A stretch of DNA of 64,000 nucleotides, taken from the NCBI GenBank assembly GCA_964653095.1, contig CAZZEH010000001.1, forward strand, positions 117,566-181,565. Reading direction: 5' to 3'. This document shows, in pieces, positions 53,584 to 63,359 of the stretch. The DNA comes from JAMLHH01 sp964653095 (GTDB taxonomy: Bacteria > Bacteroidota > Bacteroidia > Chitinophagales > JADIYW01). Below the pieces are notes generated by a model that was given only the letters and a program-made list of their open reading frames with translations, had not been told where the DNA came from and searched no databases. Numbering within the stretch: the first letter of the stretch is position 1; each line of letters starts with the position of its first letter. Position numbers and translations under genes: made by a program.

Positions 53584-54644
53584 AAACAGACGATTTATAC
53601 TCTAAGATTCTTCAACTGCTTAAAGATTTGATTTCTACACAATCTTATAGTAGAGAGGAAGAGGATGCGGCAGAAGTGATTCGAAATTTCTTTCAGCAGG
53701 AAAATATTCCGTTTCAAACCCGAAAGCATAATACCTGGGCGTATAACCAACACGTTGATTCCAATAAGCCCACTATTCTGCTCAACTCACATATCGACAC
53801 AGTAAAAGCGACTGCACACTGGAGCAAAGAGCCTTTTACCCCTAACATTGAGAATGGAAAACTCTACGGACTCGGAAGCAATGATGCCGGAGGTGCTTTA
53901 GTGTCACTGATTGGTACTTTTCTCCATTTCTACGACCGAAAAGATCTGCCCTTTAATCTCTGTATGGCGGCAACTGCCGAAGAAGAAATTTCCGGACAAA
54001 ACGGAATCGCTTCCATTTCGGACATTACCGGGAAATGTGCGGCTGCGATTGTGGGTGAGCCGACCGAAATGCAAATGGCAGTGGCCGAACGGGGATTGAT
54101 GGTCATTGATGCCACAGTGCATGGCGTGGCAGGTCATGCCGCAAGAGATACCGGAGAAAATGCAATTTATAAAGCCATGGAAGATATACAGTGGTTTAAA
54201 ACTTTTACACCTAAAAAGAAGTGTCTGGTCCTCGGTTCCACCAAAATGACTGTCACAATTATTGAAGCAGGGAAGCAACATAACGTCATACCCGACACTT
54301 GTAAATATGTGATAGACGTGCGTACCACAGCTGCTTATGACTATGAAGAACTGCTTGACCTGATACGGGCGAACGTCCATGCAGAAATCCGACCCCGTTC
54401 CACCAGATTGAAACCAAGCATTATGAATGGAAATCATCCCTTAGTGCAAACGGCGACAAAGCTCGGCATTCCAACTTTTGGTTCGGCTACATTATCCGAT
54501 CAGGCTCTGCTCAACATTCCCTCTGTGAAAATGGGACCCGGTAAATCCGAACGCTCGCATACCGCAGATGAATTTATCTTTTTAGAGGAAATCAAAAACG
54601 GACTTCAAACTTATATCCGACTATTAGAAAACCTTTATGTCTAA
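53580..54644 (+). CDS. argE: M20 metallopeptidase, N-acetylornithine deacetylase-like
   Basis: 354 residues from the ATG at 53580, which overlaps the argB stop. The two-zinc site is visible: His and Asp in LLNSHIDTVKA, Asp in GLGSNDAGGALV, Glu pair in ATAEEEISGQNG, and GEPTEMQMAVAERGLM; the last His is in SERSHTADEFIF. Coupling to argB makes N-acetyl- (or N-succinyl-) ornithine deacetylation the best guess. Other M20 activities such as succinyl-diaminopimelate desuccinylation cannot be excluded by motif alone. It overlaps the next gene by 8 bases. Confidence 0.85.
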   Translation: MKTDDLYSKILQLLKDLISTQSYSREEEDAAEVIRNFFQQENIPFQTRKHNTWAYNQHVDSNKPTILLNSHIDTVKATAHWSKEPFTPNIENGKLYGLGSNDAGGALVSLIGTFLHFYDRKDLPFNLCMAATAEEEISGQNGIASISDITGKCAAAIVGEPTEMQMAVAERGLMVIDATVHGVAGHAARDTGENAIYKAMEDIQWFKTFTPKKKCLVLGSTKMTVTIIEAGKQHNVIPDTCKYVIDVRTTAAYDYEELLDLIRANVHAEIRPRSTRLKPSIMNGNHPLVQTATKLGIPTFGSATLSDQALLNIPSVKMGPGKSERSHTADEFIFLEEIKNGLQTYIRLLENLYV

Positions 54645-55131
54645 TCAAAAAAAAAGTTCCTCAATCGTTCTAATTATACTAATCATTTTAGCTTTTGGCT
54701 TTATGATTCGAAAATATATTATCGGTTCAGAAATTAAAATATATGAGTTGGAAGCCACTACTTTACAAGGAGAAAAGCTAAAAGCAAATGAGCTTAAGGG
54801 GAAGGTCGTAGTGTTAAATTTTTGGGCAACCTGGTGCGGACCATGCGTGCAGGAAATGCCTCTGTTTGACCAATTGTACCAAACTTTAGACAGTAATCAG
54901 GTGATATTTGTCCTTGCGACCGATGAATCACAAAGTAAAGTGAATGCATTTTCAAACAAACATCAGCTTGCTATTCCACTTTACAGATTGGATAGAGAGT
55001 TTAGTGAGTTTAATGTGCGTACTATTCCGGTCACCTGGATTTTTGACAGAAACGGAAATTTGGTCAAAAGAAAACTTGGTGCATACGCCTCGGCAGACGA
55101 ACTGCACCAAAGCCTTCTTGAATATTTATAA
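54637..55131 (+). CDS. TlpA-like membrane-anchored thioredoxin
   Basis: 164 residues. One N-terminal membrane helix (SIVLIILIILAFGFMI) is followed by a periplasmic TlpA/ResA domain with the redox motif FWATWCGPCVQEMPLF and the cis-Pro segment VRTIPVTWIFDRNG. It should reduce or shuffle disulfides outside the cytoplasm. It overlaps argE by 8 bases. Its last 69 bases are part of the 85-bp direct repeat that recurs at 63360-63444, so the island inserted at, and preserved, the 3' end of this gene. Confidence 0.9.
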   Translation: MSNQKKSSSIVLIILIILAFGFMIRKYIIGSEIKIYELEATTLQGEKLKANELKGKVVVLNFWATWCGPCVQEMPLFDQLYQTLDSNQVIFVLATDESQSKVNAFSNKHQLAIPLYRLDREFSEFNVRTIPVTWIFDRNGNLVKRKLGAYASADELHQSLLEYL

Positions 55132-55147
55132 GAGCTTATTTCGGCAG
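55063..55147. repeat. 85-bp direct repeat, left boundary of the genomic island (attL-like)
   Basis: Identical to 63360-63444 except at one base (55141 T, 63438 C); the first 78 bases are perfect. It covers the 3' end of the TlpA-like gene, its stop codon and the first bases beyond. The pattern of a gene 3' end copied at both island ends matches site-specific integration, but no integrase gene is present. Confidence 0.9.
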
Positions 55148-55186
55148 CGGCATTTTTTCGAGGGTAACCTCTGAATTATAGCTCTC
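55136..55186 (-). pseudogene. C-terminal remnant of a gene convergent with the TlpA-like gene
   Basis: On the minus strand 16 codons (SYNSEVTLEKMPLPK then TAA at 55138-55136, preceded by a stop at 55189) look like the end of an exported or beta-rich protein. At the other boundary the equivalent position holds the end of the collagen-like lipoprotein (FYGLPE then TAA). It may be the scar of a gene cut by the island. The evidence is short and weak. Confidence 0.3.
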
Positions 55187-55371
55187 TTACTTCTCATTAC
55201 AGAATATACTGCATAACCCGGGTTAAACTAATAAATGTTTTCGGGCAAATTCATATATTAGTGTAATCAGATGTCATACAGCAGATTGACAATAGATATC
55301 CCATTTCAGACGAGGAAGGAAAACTCTGTCAATTTGCAAAAAGCAGTATCTAATCTTATAATTTTTGATGA

Positions 55372-58095
55372 ATGAACAGCTATGAAATAGAGCAGAATGT
55401 CAAAGGTTTATTTGAAAACTTTTCAAAAGAAGAATTTATTTTTGATTTGCTCTTGGCCTATGGTATTTCCAAGACTTCTGTTACACGTTTAAAAACCGGA
55501 GATTTTAATCTTTCTAAAATTGAAGGAGAAGTCCTTTATAAGAAAAAGATGTTTTTTAAGCCGGAAGCAACAGACAAACTATTGAGTTCCTTAGAGTCTC
55601 TTGTTAAAGAAGAACGTATTACAAAGCATTCACCACGCTTTGCAATTGTGACAGATTTTAAAACTCTGGTAGCAAGAGATTTAAGACTGGGTAGGAATTT
55701 GGATATAGCTATCCATGATTTACCCAATCATTTCACTTTCTTTTTGCCATTGGCAGGTAGTGAAGTATATCATGCCGGCAATGACAACGAAGCTGATCGT
55801 AATGCCGCCTACAAAATGGCGCAGCTGTATGACGAGCTGATTGCGAATAATAAGAAGATATACCATTCCAAAGAGAGTGTGCACGAACTCAATGTCTTTC
55901 TGTCCCGATTACTGTTTTGCTATTTTGCAGAAGATACCGGAATCTTTGAAGAAGAAAGCGTGTTTACCAATACATTAGCACAGCATACCAATGAGAATGG
56001 AACAGACACTCACTTATTTCTCAATCGAATTTTTGAAAAATTAAATCTTAAAGATGCTCAATCTGCAAACTTAGCTGATTATCTGACCAGATTTCCTTAT
56101 GTCAATGGAGGCTTATTTGGTACGCAAATCGACTCGCCTATTTTTACGGCGAAGGCTCGAAAAACGCTCATTGAATTGGGCGATTTGGACTGGCAGGAAA
56201 TCAATCCCGATATTTTCGGTTCTATGATACAGGCGGTGGTACTGCCGGAGTATCGCAGTGATTTGGGAATGCACTATACCAGTGTGCCCAATATTCAAAA
56301 ACTTATCAAGCCTTTGTTTTTGGATGAGTTGTATGAGGCTTTTGATGCGGCGTCGAACTCAGTGTCCAAATTGCGAAAACTCATTATTCGTATATCGAAG
56401 ATGAGGTTTTTTGACCCGGCTTGCGGAAGCGGCAACTTTCTGATTATTGTCTATAAAGAGCTTCGCAGGCTGGAAGTGGAAATCCTGAAACGCATCATAG
56501 AGTTAGAAGGGGAGTTTTTGTTTGTACAAAGCGAAATCAGACTCACTCAGTTTTATGGGATTGAGATAGACGATTTTGCTCATGAGGTAGCCATACTTTC
56601 TCTGTATCTCGCAGAGCATCAGATGAATCAGTATTTTGAAGAGCAACTGGAGGGCTATACCGAGCATCAGTCTATCATTCCTCTCAAACCCTCCGGCACC
56701 ATAGTGCAGGGCAATGCTGCAAGAATCAATTGGGAAAGTGTTTGTCCACGCCCCCTGAATGCAGACGAAGGGGAAGTGTATATCATTGGTAATCCGCCAT
56801 ATTTGGGAAGTAGAAACCAAGTAAAAGAACAGAAGGAAGATATGGACTTTTCAATTAGCATGATTAAGTCATATAGAAAACTTGATTACATATCAATTTG
56901 GATCTACAAAAGTGCGGATTATATAAAAGGATATAATGCCAAATCGGCTTTTGTTTCTACTAACTCAGTTTGTCAAGGTGAACAAGTCGGAATCCTTTGG
57001 CCATCAATTTTTAATTTGAAGATAGAAATCGATTTTGCATACACGAACTTTAAGTGGACAAATAATGCAAAAAAAAATGCTGGTGTTACTGTTGTAATTA
57101 TTGGTTTAAGGAATAGAAATAATAAGCCAAAGTTTTTGATTACAGATGGAATTATCACTAAAGCACAGAATATTTCTCCTAACTTAGAAACTGGAGAAAC
57201 CAAAAATGTAGAAAAACGAACAAAACCATTAAGTGATTTCCCCGATATGCGAAGGGGAAATATGCCAAATGATAAAGAATTTTTACGCATTTCAAGAGAA
57301 GAAAGAAATCAACTTATTGCTAAATACCCTTCAATTGATAAAATTATAAAAAAGCAAATAGGAGCGAATGAATTCATTAATAGTTTGGACAGATATTGTT
57401 ACTGGATTAGTGATGAAAATCTTTCGTATGCTTTAACAATTCCAGAAGTTAAATTAGCCATAGATAATTGCTATAATTATAGAATTAGTAGCAAGGACAA
57501 AACTTTGCACGCCCAAGCTTTAAGAGCTCATCAATTCAGAGAGTTTTTTGAATGTAATGACAATTCATTACTAATACCTATTGTTTCGTCAGAAAATAGA
57601 GAGTATATACCAATAGGATTTGTAGATAGAGATACAATTATCCCAAATTCTGCACAAGTTATTTATGATGCGAATAGTCTGATTTTTGGCATTTTGACTT
57701 CAAAGATGCATAATTTATGGGTGAAATTCACAGCAGGAAGATTAGAAAATCGTTTTAGATACTCTATTTTTCTCTGCTACAACACTTTCCCATTCCCCGA
57801 CCTCACCACGAAGCAAAAAGAGACTTTAAACCTATATGTTTATTCGATTTTAGACGAACGTGGCAAGCATCCTGAAAAAACGATGGCACAGCTCTACGAC
57901 CCTGATACGATGCCTGTCGGATTACTAAAAGCGCATCAGGAGTTGGATAGAGCTGTAGAAGATATTTATCGCTTAGGAAATCCGTTTAAATCGGATACTG
58001 AAAGATTAGAATTTTTATTTAAACTCTATGAAGAGATGGTGCAGAAAGATACGTTGTTTGCAAAGCAGAAGAAAGAGAGGAAAAAGAAAGCGTAA
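55372..58095 (+). CDS. MmeI-like adenine DNA methyltransferase (class I, possible restriction component)
   Basis: 907 residues. An N-terminal region of the MmeI_N type (FIFDLLLAYGISKTSVTRLK; GEVLYKKKMFF) is followed by the helicase-spacer-like region (LSRLLFCYFAEDTGIFEEES), then a gamma-class N6-adenine methylase: motif I FFDPACGSGNFLIIVYKEL and motif IV IIGNPPYLGSRNQ. Target recognition lies about residues 490-800, and a short C-terminal domain ends in a Lys-rich tail. Full MmeI/type IIL proteins both cut and modify. I cannot see a clear PD-ExK nuclease in this N terminus, so cutting by this protein is uncertain. The recognition region is clearly more AT-rich than the flanks. It is the first gene of the island. 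Confidence 0.87.
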   Translation: MNSYEIEQNVKGLFENFSKEEFIFDLLLAYGISKTSVTRLKTGDFNLSKIEGEVLYKKKMFFKPEATDKLLSSLESLVKEERITKHSPRFAIVTDFKTLVARDLRLGRNLDIAIHDLPNHFTFFLPLAGSEVYHAGNDNEADRNAAYKMAQLYDELIANNKKIYHSKESVHELNVFLSRLLFCYFAEDTGIFEEESVFTNTLAQHTNENGTDTHLFLNRIFEKLNLKDAQSANLADYLTRFPYVNGGLFGTQIDSPIFTAKARKTLIELGDLDWQEINPDIFGSMIQAVVLPEYRSDLGMHYTSVPNIQKLIKPLFLDELYEAFDAASNSVSKLRKLIIRISKMRFFDPACGSGNFLIIVYKELRRLEVEILKRIIELEGEFLFVQSEIRLTQFYGIEIDDFAHEVAILSLYLAEHQMNQYFEEQLEGYTEHQSIIPLKPSGTIVQGNAARINWESVCPRPLNADEGEVYIIGNPPYLGSRNQVKEQKEDMDFSISMIKSYRKLDYISIWIYKSADYIKGYNAKSAFVSTNSVCQGEQVGILWPSIFNLKIEIDFAYTNFKWTNNAKKNAGVTVVIIGLRNRNNKPKFLITDGIITKAQNISPNLETGETKNVEKRTKPLSDFPDMRRGNMPNDKEFLRISREERNQLIAKYPSIDKIIKKQIGANEFINSLDRYCYWISDENLSYALTIPEVKLAIDNCYNYRISSKDKTLHAQALRAHQFREFFECNDNSLLIPIVSSENREYIPIGFVDRDTIIPNSAQVIYDANSLIFGILTSKMHNLWVKFTAGRLENRFRYSIFLCYNTFPFPDLTTKQKETLNLYVYSILDERGKHPEKTMAQLYDPDTMPVGLLKAHQELDRAVEDIYRLGNPFKSDTERLEFLFKLYEEMVQKDTLFAKQKKERKKKA

Positions 58096-58104
58096 AATCA
58101 GGAC

Positions 58105-59559
58105 ATGGAATCAATATCCAAACACAATTCTATTATAACAGTTGATTACTTAAGAAGTCAACCGGAAAACCAATACTTTGAAAGAAAGGGAATAGGACAA
58201 GACTTAATGAAACCTGCAAAGATTGCAGAAGAGATAATCGGTATGCTGAATGCTGATGGAGGTATTCTTGTTTTTGGAATTTCGGATAAAGGTGAATTTC
58301 AGGATTTAAACATACTCGGAGCTAAACTCAACGAGTATCGAAAAATAGTTTTTGACTATATCGATCCGCCCTGTAATGTTGAGTTAGAAGAGATTATCAT
58401 TGAAGGTAAATTGATTTTTATTTTTCATGTAGAGCAGGATATCGAACGTGTTTTTCAAAGAAAAGATACTGAATCAGTTTTCTTGAGAGTGCACGATGAA
58501 AACAGAAAGCTGAATAGAGATCAAATCAAACAATTAGAATACGACAAAACTATTCGAAAGTTTGAGGAAGAGCCGGTTGCAGATTTTGATGAAGCTGACC
58601 TAGACTATGAATTACTCAGGCAATATAAACAGAGACTTAATTATAAAGGTGAGGCACTTGACTTATTGGTAAAACGACATCTTGCAAAGAAGTTGGGAGA
58701 TGTTTATAGTTTCAAAAAATCGGCAGTATTGCTGTTTTCCAGAGACCCGGAAAAATATATCCCTTCTGCTTCGGTTCGATATATAAGATATGAGGGGCAA
58801 GAGGCTTTGACAGGCACAAGCCATAATGTTGTCAAAGATCAAAGATTTGAAAACAATATTCCTAAACTTATAGACGAGCTAAAAGTCTTTCTCAAAACGT
58901 CATTCAAAGACTATCATTTTCTGAATATGGAAGACGGCCGCTTTAAGAAAGTAATGGAATACCCGGAGGAGGCTTGGCTGGAAGGTGTTGTGAATGCACT
59001 CTGTCACCGCTCTTATAATGTACAGGGTAACTCTATCTATATCAAGCATTTTGATGATAGGATAGAGATTTGTAACAGCGGACCTCTTCCTGCACAGGTA
59101 ACCATAGAAAATATTAAAACGGAAAGGTTTGCCAGAAACCCCAGAATTGCAAGAGTTTTAGAAGATATGGGATACGTTCGTCAGCTGAATGAAGGAGTTT
59201 CCCGTATCTACGAATCAATGGAGAAATCTATGCTGTCTATTCCTGAGTATAAAGAAGTGAATGGTAATGTATATCTGACTTTACGGAATAAAATCAGCGG
59301 ACATATCAAAACTATATCGCAGGAAGTCATGGATCTCATTCAACGGAAATGGAACACTTATAATAGTACGCAAAAGAGTGTTTTAGAGTATTTGTTTTTT
59401 AGACATCAGGCGACTATTACTGATTTGAGTGAGGAGCTTGGCGTAAATGAAAAAACGACAAGAAGGTATCTGAATGATTTTATGAACGATAACATAATAG
59501 AAAAATTAAGCGATAAACAGAGAGATATTAATGCATTGTATGTGCTTAAAAAAGATTAA
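58105..59559 (+). CDS. AlbA_2/Schlafen-type ATP-binding protein with winged helix
   Basis: 484 residues. The N-terminal AlbA_2 domain (ENQYFERKGIGQDLMKPAKI; GMLNADGGILVFGISDKGEF) is followed by a GHKL-type ATP-binding half (EEAWLEGVVNALCHRSYNVQ; IEICNSGPLPAQVTIENI; RVLEDMGYVRQLNEGVSRI) and a C-terminal winged helix (TITDLSEELGVNEKTTRRYL). Proteins of this layout act as transcriptional regulators or as accessory factors of defence loci. It starts 9 bases after the methylase, so the two are one unit. The following 478 bases hold a tandem repeat that it might bind (speculation). Confidence 0.85.
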   Translation: MESISKHNSIITVDYLRSQPENQYFERKGIGQDLMKPAKIAEEIIGMLNADGGILVFGISDKGEFQDLNILGAKLNEYRKIVFDYIDPPCNVELEEIIIEGKLIFIFHVEQDIERVFQRKDTESVFLRVHDENRKLNRDQIKQLEYDKTIRKFEEEPVADFDEADLDYELLRQYKQRLNYKGEALDLLVKRHLAKKLGDVYSFKKSAVLLFSRDPEKYIPSASVRYIRYEGQEALTGTSHNVVKDQRFENNIPKLIDELKVFLKTSFKDYHFLNMEDGRFKKVMEYPEEAWLEGVVNALCHRSYNVQGNSIYIKHFDDRIEICNSGPLPAQVTIENIKTERFARNPRIARVLEDMGYVRQLNEGVSRIYESMEKSMLSIPEYKEVNGNVYLTLRNKISGHIKTISQEVMDLIQRKWNTYNSTQKSVLEYLFFRHQATITDLSEELGVNEKTTRRYLNDFMNDNIIEKLSDKQRDINALYVLKKD

Positions 59560-59845
59560 GTCGCTCAAATTTACAATTAAGGGACACTGTTTATTGCTTA
59601 TAACTAATTGATTATCAACGGTTGTTCTTGGCTAAGGGACTTTGGGTATATTTTAAGGGACACGAGTTAAACGAAATTTAGAAGTGATAAAACAGTGCAT
59701 TCCCCGGATATGAAAAAGAGTTAAGTCGCTCAAATTTATAATTAAGGGACATTGTTTTGCGGCTGTAACTTGTTGATTGTCAAGCGGTATTTTGCTTAAG
59801 GAACTTTGAATGTACATTAAGGGACACGAGTTTAAAGAAACTTTA
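59556..59845. repeat. Tandem 165-bp imperfect duplication with TAAGGGACA motifs
   Basis: Two units start at 59556 and 59721 (both TTAAGTCGCTCAAATTTA...). Each has three motif copies: TAAGGGACA-like at 59578, 59633, 59654 and at 59743, 59797, 59818. Spacings within a unit are 55 (54) and 21 bases, kept in both. The duplication takes in the 3' end of the upstream gene (AAAAAGA-TTAAG). There is no ORF. The remaining bases up to 60037 are AT-rich with no further structure that I can name. Confidence 0.8.
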
Positions 59846-60037
59846 CTCTCATACTTGAACCAAAAAATATCTAAAGTTTGATCACTGCAAGGCTTAAAAT
59901 AGATTAGAAAGATTAGTCTTAGATGTGGTTTAGTTAAACTTTAGCTATATTTTAGCTATACATTGTTTAGTTAAATGTTGAATGAATGATAGGTTTATTG
60001 CGATAAATCTGCATTGCCAATTATTAATCATTAATAC

Positions 60038-62005
60038 ATGCCCGATTTTATAAAAGTAGAATATAATCAAACAGGTAAAAGCAAAAAGACTAATGAGCTG
60101 GGAATGCGTGAGATGCAGGAAAGGGCTTTTAATGCACGTACAGCTCAGTATCTGCTTATCAAAGCTCCGCCTGCTTCCGGTAAGTCAAGAGCTTTGATGT
60201 TTATTGCGTTGGATAAACTCAAAAATCAGGGCGTCAAAAAAACTATAGTGGCTGTACCGGAACGTTCTATTGGGGCATCGTTTAGATCTACTAAACTGAA
60301 GGAGCACGGGTTTTTTGCAGATTGGGTCGTCCATCCTAAGTATAATCTTTGTACATCGGGTTCAGACTCAAGTAAGGTCAAAGCATTTTTGGAGTTTTTG
60401 GAAAGTCAGGAGCAAATTCTAATTTGTACTCACGCTACTTTGCGTTTTGCATTTGAAGGACTGGATGAAAAGAAACTCAATGATACTTTGGTTGCTATAG
60501 ATGAATTTCATCACGTTTCTGCAGATGGAGACAATCGTTTGGGCGAGGTCATGAAGAGTATCATGTCTAAGTCAAGTGCACATATAGTAGCAATGACCGG
60601 GTCATACTTTCGTGGCGATAATATACCTGTTCTTTTACCCGAAGATGAAGCGAAATTTACCAAAGTAACTTACAATTATTATGAGCAGCTGAATGGCTAC
60701 GAATATTTAAAATCTCTGGGTATTGGCTATCACTTTTACACCGGTCGTTATTTTAAAAAGCAACCCGACCGGGAAATGTCCGCTTTAGAAGAGATTTTAG
60801 ACGAAACGAAAAAAACAATCATTCATATTCCGAATGTCAACTCTGCCGAATCATCTAAAGAAAAATATGAAGAGGTCGGGCATATTATAGATGTTTTGGG
60901 TGATTTGGAATCACAGGATGAAGAGACAGGCGTGTTGTATGTGAAAAGTAAGCGGAGTGGAAGAGTTTTAAAAGTAGCTGATTTAGTCAATGATAATCCA
61001 AGAGAGCGAGATAAAATATCGGCTTATTTACGCGAGATAAAATCTGCTGATGATATAGACATTATTATTGCTTTGGGAATGGCCAAAGAAGGCTTTGACT
61101 GGCCTTATTGTGAGCACGCTTTGACAATAGGCTATAGAGGCTCTTTGACCGAAATTATTCAGATTATCGGTCGTGCTACCAGAGACAGTGAAAATAAATC
61201 TCACGCACAATTTATTAATCTGATAGCGCAGCCCGAAGCTGATAATGACGAAGTGAAAGTGGCTGTAAACAATATGTTGAAAGCCATCACGGCATCACTT
61301 TTAATGGAGCAGGTATTGGCTCCAAATTTTAAGTTTAAGTTGAAAGAAGATGATGATGACGAAGAAGAAGAAGATGACGGAGATGTCAACACTATAAAAA
61401 TCAGAGGATTTAAATTACCGACATCTCAGCGGGCTAAAGATATTATTGAAAGTGATTTGAATGATTTGAAAGCCCGAATATTGCAGGATGATAAAATGCT
61501 GAAAGCTATGCCGGGTAATGTGGACCCGGAAGTCATTAATACGGTCTTGATTCCCAAAATCATTAGGGAAGTATATCCTGATTTAAGCGAAGATGATGTA
61601 GAAGCAGTTCGTCAGCACGTGGTCGTGGATTCTGTCATTAAAAACAGTGTGACAGAGGAGCAGGGCGGTAAGAAGTTTGTTCGTATGGCAAACAGTTTTG
61701 TAAATATCGACGATATTCATATTGATTTGATAGACCAAGTCAATCCGTTTCAAAAAGCATTCGAAATCTTGTCAAAATCAGTCACTGCGCAAGTGTTGAA
61801 ACTAATCGATGACCATATCCAATCTATAAAAATCGAAATGACAGAAGAAGAAGCAATTATTTTATGGCCTCAGATTAAAGAGTGGATTGCAAAGACAGGT
61901 GAGGTGCCCAATATACAATCCTATGATTCTAAGGAGAAAAGAATGGCAGAAGCAGTTGTTTTTTTGCGCGAATTAAAAAGACAAAGAGTAATGGAAAGCG
62001 AATAA
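60038..62005 (+). CDS. SF2 DEAD/DEAH-like helicase of the island
   Basis: 655 residues. SF2 motifs in order: Q-like/N-terminal region, motif I KAPPASGKSRALMF, motif Ia VAVPERSIG, motif II VAIDEFHHV (DEFH), motif III AMTGSYF, motif V MAKEGFDWPYCEHAL, and motif VI IIQIIGRATRDSE. An acidic run (KEDDDDEEEEDDGD) separates the helicase core from an all-helical C-terminal region of about 220 residues. Such helicases translocate on DNA in restriction-like systems. It lies 478 bases after the AlbA gene, beyond the tandem repeat, and 39 bases before the GIY-YIG gene, forming the second unit of the island. Confidence 0.87.
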   Translation: MPDFIKVEYNQTGKSKKTNELGMREMQERAFNARTAQYLLIKAPPASGKSRALMFIALDKLKNQGVKKTIVAVPERSIGASFRSTKLKEHGFFADWVVHPKYNLCTSGSDSSKVKAFLEFLESQEQILICTHATLRFAFEGLDEKKLNDTLVAIDEFHHVSADGDNRLGEVMKSIMSKSSAHIVAMTGSYFRGDNIPVLLPEDEAKFTKVTYNYYEQLNGYEYLKSLGIGYHFYTGRYFKKQPDREMSALEEILDETKKTIIHIPNVNSAESSKEKYEEVGHIIDVLGDLESQDEETGVLYVKSKRSGRVLKVADLVNDNPRERDKISAYLREIKSADDIDIIIALGMAKEGFDWPYCEHALTIGYRGSLTEIIQIIGRATRDSENKSHAQFINLIAQPEADNDEVKVAVNNMLKAITASLLMEQVLAPNFKFKLKEDDDDEEEEDDGDVNTIKIRGFKLPTSQRAKDIIESDLNDLKARILQDDKMLKAMPGNVDPEVINTVLIPKIIREVYPDLSEDDVEAVRQHVVVDSVIKNSVTEEQGGKKFVRMANSFVNIDDIHIDLIDQVNPFQKAFEILSKSVTAQVLKLIDDHIQSIKIEMTEEEAIILWPQIKEWIAKTGEVPNIQSYDSKEKRMAEAVVFLRELKRQRVMESE

Positions 62006-62044
62006 TATTGAGTGATTTATTATTTATTTTCGATGATTAATTAA

Positions 62045-63256
62045 ATGGGAGAGAAAGAGGAAATATCATTAGACGATATCTTCAATGATGAAGTCTTTAG
62101 TTTGTTAGAAGAGAAAAACAAAACGTCCGGTGTGAAAACTGCCGATCAAAGACTGATAGATTCTTTTGAAGAGCTTAATGCTTTTTTTGATAAAAATGGC
62201 AGAGAGCCCAATATGTCAAGTATGTCGGAATACAGCCTGATGGCACGTCTGAAAAATATCAGAGAAAATGAAGAACATAAAATTTCTTTGAAACCTTATG
62301 ACAAACACAACCTTTTGGGTGATGTGCAATTACCGAAAACATCCATTGAGGATATTTTAAATGATGATACTTTGGGGGTGTTGGATGTCGATAGCGATTT
62401 GTCCATTTTCGAATACCGACATATTCCTAAAGAAGATGAAAGAGCTGAGGCTGATTTTGTGGCAAAGAGAAAACCATTGAAAGAGGCAGAATTTCAGCCT
62501 TATGAAAAGATATTTCAAAAAGTTCACCGGGAACTTAAAGATGGGAAGCGGAAATTGCTGCCATTTAAAAATGTAGAGCAACATTTACGAGAAAAGCAGT
62601 TTTATTTGTTGGGAGGTGTTTTGTTGTATTTGGAAAAAGTGGACTATGGCAGAGATAATGCAGAATTGAAAGATTCAACAAAAAGTAGGAAAGATGGTCG
62701 TACACGAATAATATTTGAGAATGGTACCGTAAGCAATATGCTTTATCGCTCATTAAGCAAGTCCCTTTATAATGACGGCAAGATGGTGTCAGGCACTTAT
62801 GATGACTACAATAGTGAACTTTATATCAACTCAGGAATGGTCAACGAAAATGATATTCAAACCGGATGGATTTATATCTTAAAATCAAAATCCACTCATC
62901 CCGAAATAATTGGCATCAATGATTTATACAAAATTGGCTTTTCAAGTATGCCGATAGATGATAGAATTAAGAATGCTAAAAATGAAGCAACTTACCTCTT
63001 TTCAGATGTTCAAAAGGTTACAGCCTTTAAAATTTACAATCGTAATGCAGACAAACTGGAGCAACTGTTGCACAGGTTTTTTGCATCAGCTTGTTTAGAT
63101 ATTGATTTATACAACGACAAAGGACAAAGAGCTACACCACGCGAATGGTTTGTTGTTCCGCTTGAAGTTATTCATGAGGCTATAGAATTAATTATGGACG
63201 AGAAGATAGTGGGATATCAGTATGATTCAAAAAGCAAGATTATTAAAGAAAAATAA
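62045..63256 (+). CDS. GIY-YIG nuclease family protein (T5orf172/MUG113-type)
   Basis: 403 residues. The N-terminal 250 residues are mostly helical and acidic with a repeated SLDDIFNDEVFSLLEE / SIEDILNDDTLGVLDVD motif. The C-terminal domain starts GWIYILKSKSTHPEI and continues LYKIGFSSMPIDDRIKNA, DKLEQLLHRFFASACLDID and REWFVVPLEVI. That is the T5orf172/MUG113 version of GIY-YIG (here the two tripeptides are WIY and YKIG). These domains cut DNA in other contexts. It is paired with the helicase and is the best candidate for the island's nuclease. It looks complete. Confidence 0.85.
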   Translation: MGEKEEISLDDIFNDEVFSLLEEKNKTSGVKTADQRLIDSFEELNAFFDKNGREPNMSSMSEYSLMARLKNIRENEEHKISLKPYDKHNLLGDVQLPKTSIEDILNDDTLGVLDVDSDLSIFEYRHIPKEDERAEADFVAKRKPLKEAEFQPYEKIFQKVHRELKDGKRKLLPFKNVEQHLREKQFYLLGGVLLYLEKVDYGRDNAELKDSTKSRKDGRTRIIFENGTVSNMLYRSLSKSLYNDGKMVSGTYDDYNSELYINSGMVNENDIQTGWIYILKSKSTHPEIIGINDLYKIGFSSMPIDDRIKNAKNEATYLFSDVQKVTAFKIYNRNADKLEQLLHRFFASACLDIDLYNDKGQRATPREWFVVPLEVIHEAIELIMDEKIVGYQYDSKSKIIKEK

Positions 63257-63359
63257 TGAATAGTTCAAAAAATAATGCTTTTAGCTAAAAAACAAAATCA
63301 ATTTAAATCCAGCTTTTGATCGATTTTAAGAAGTGTTGATTTTGGATGGAGCATTTGAA

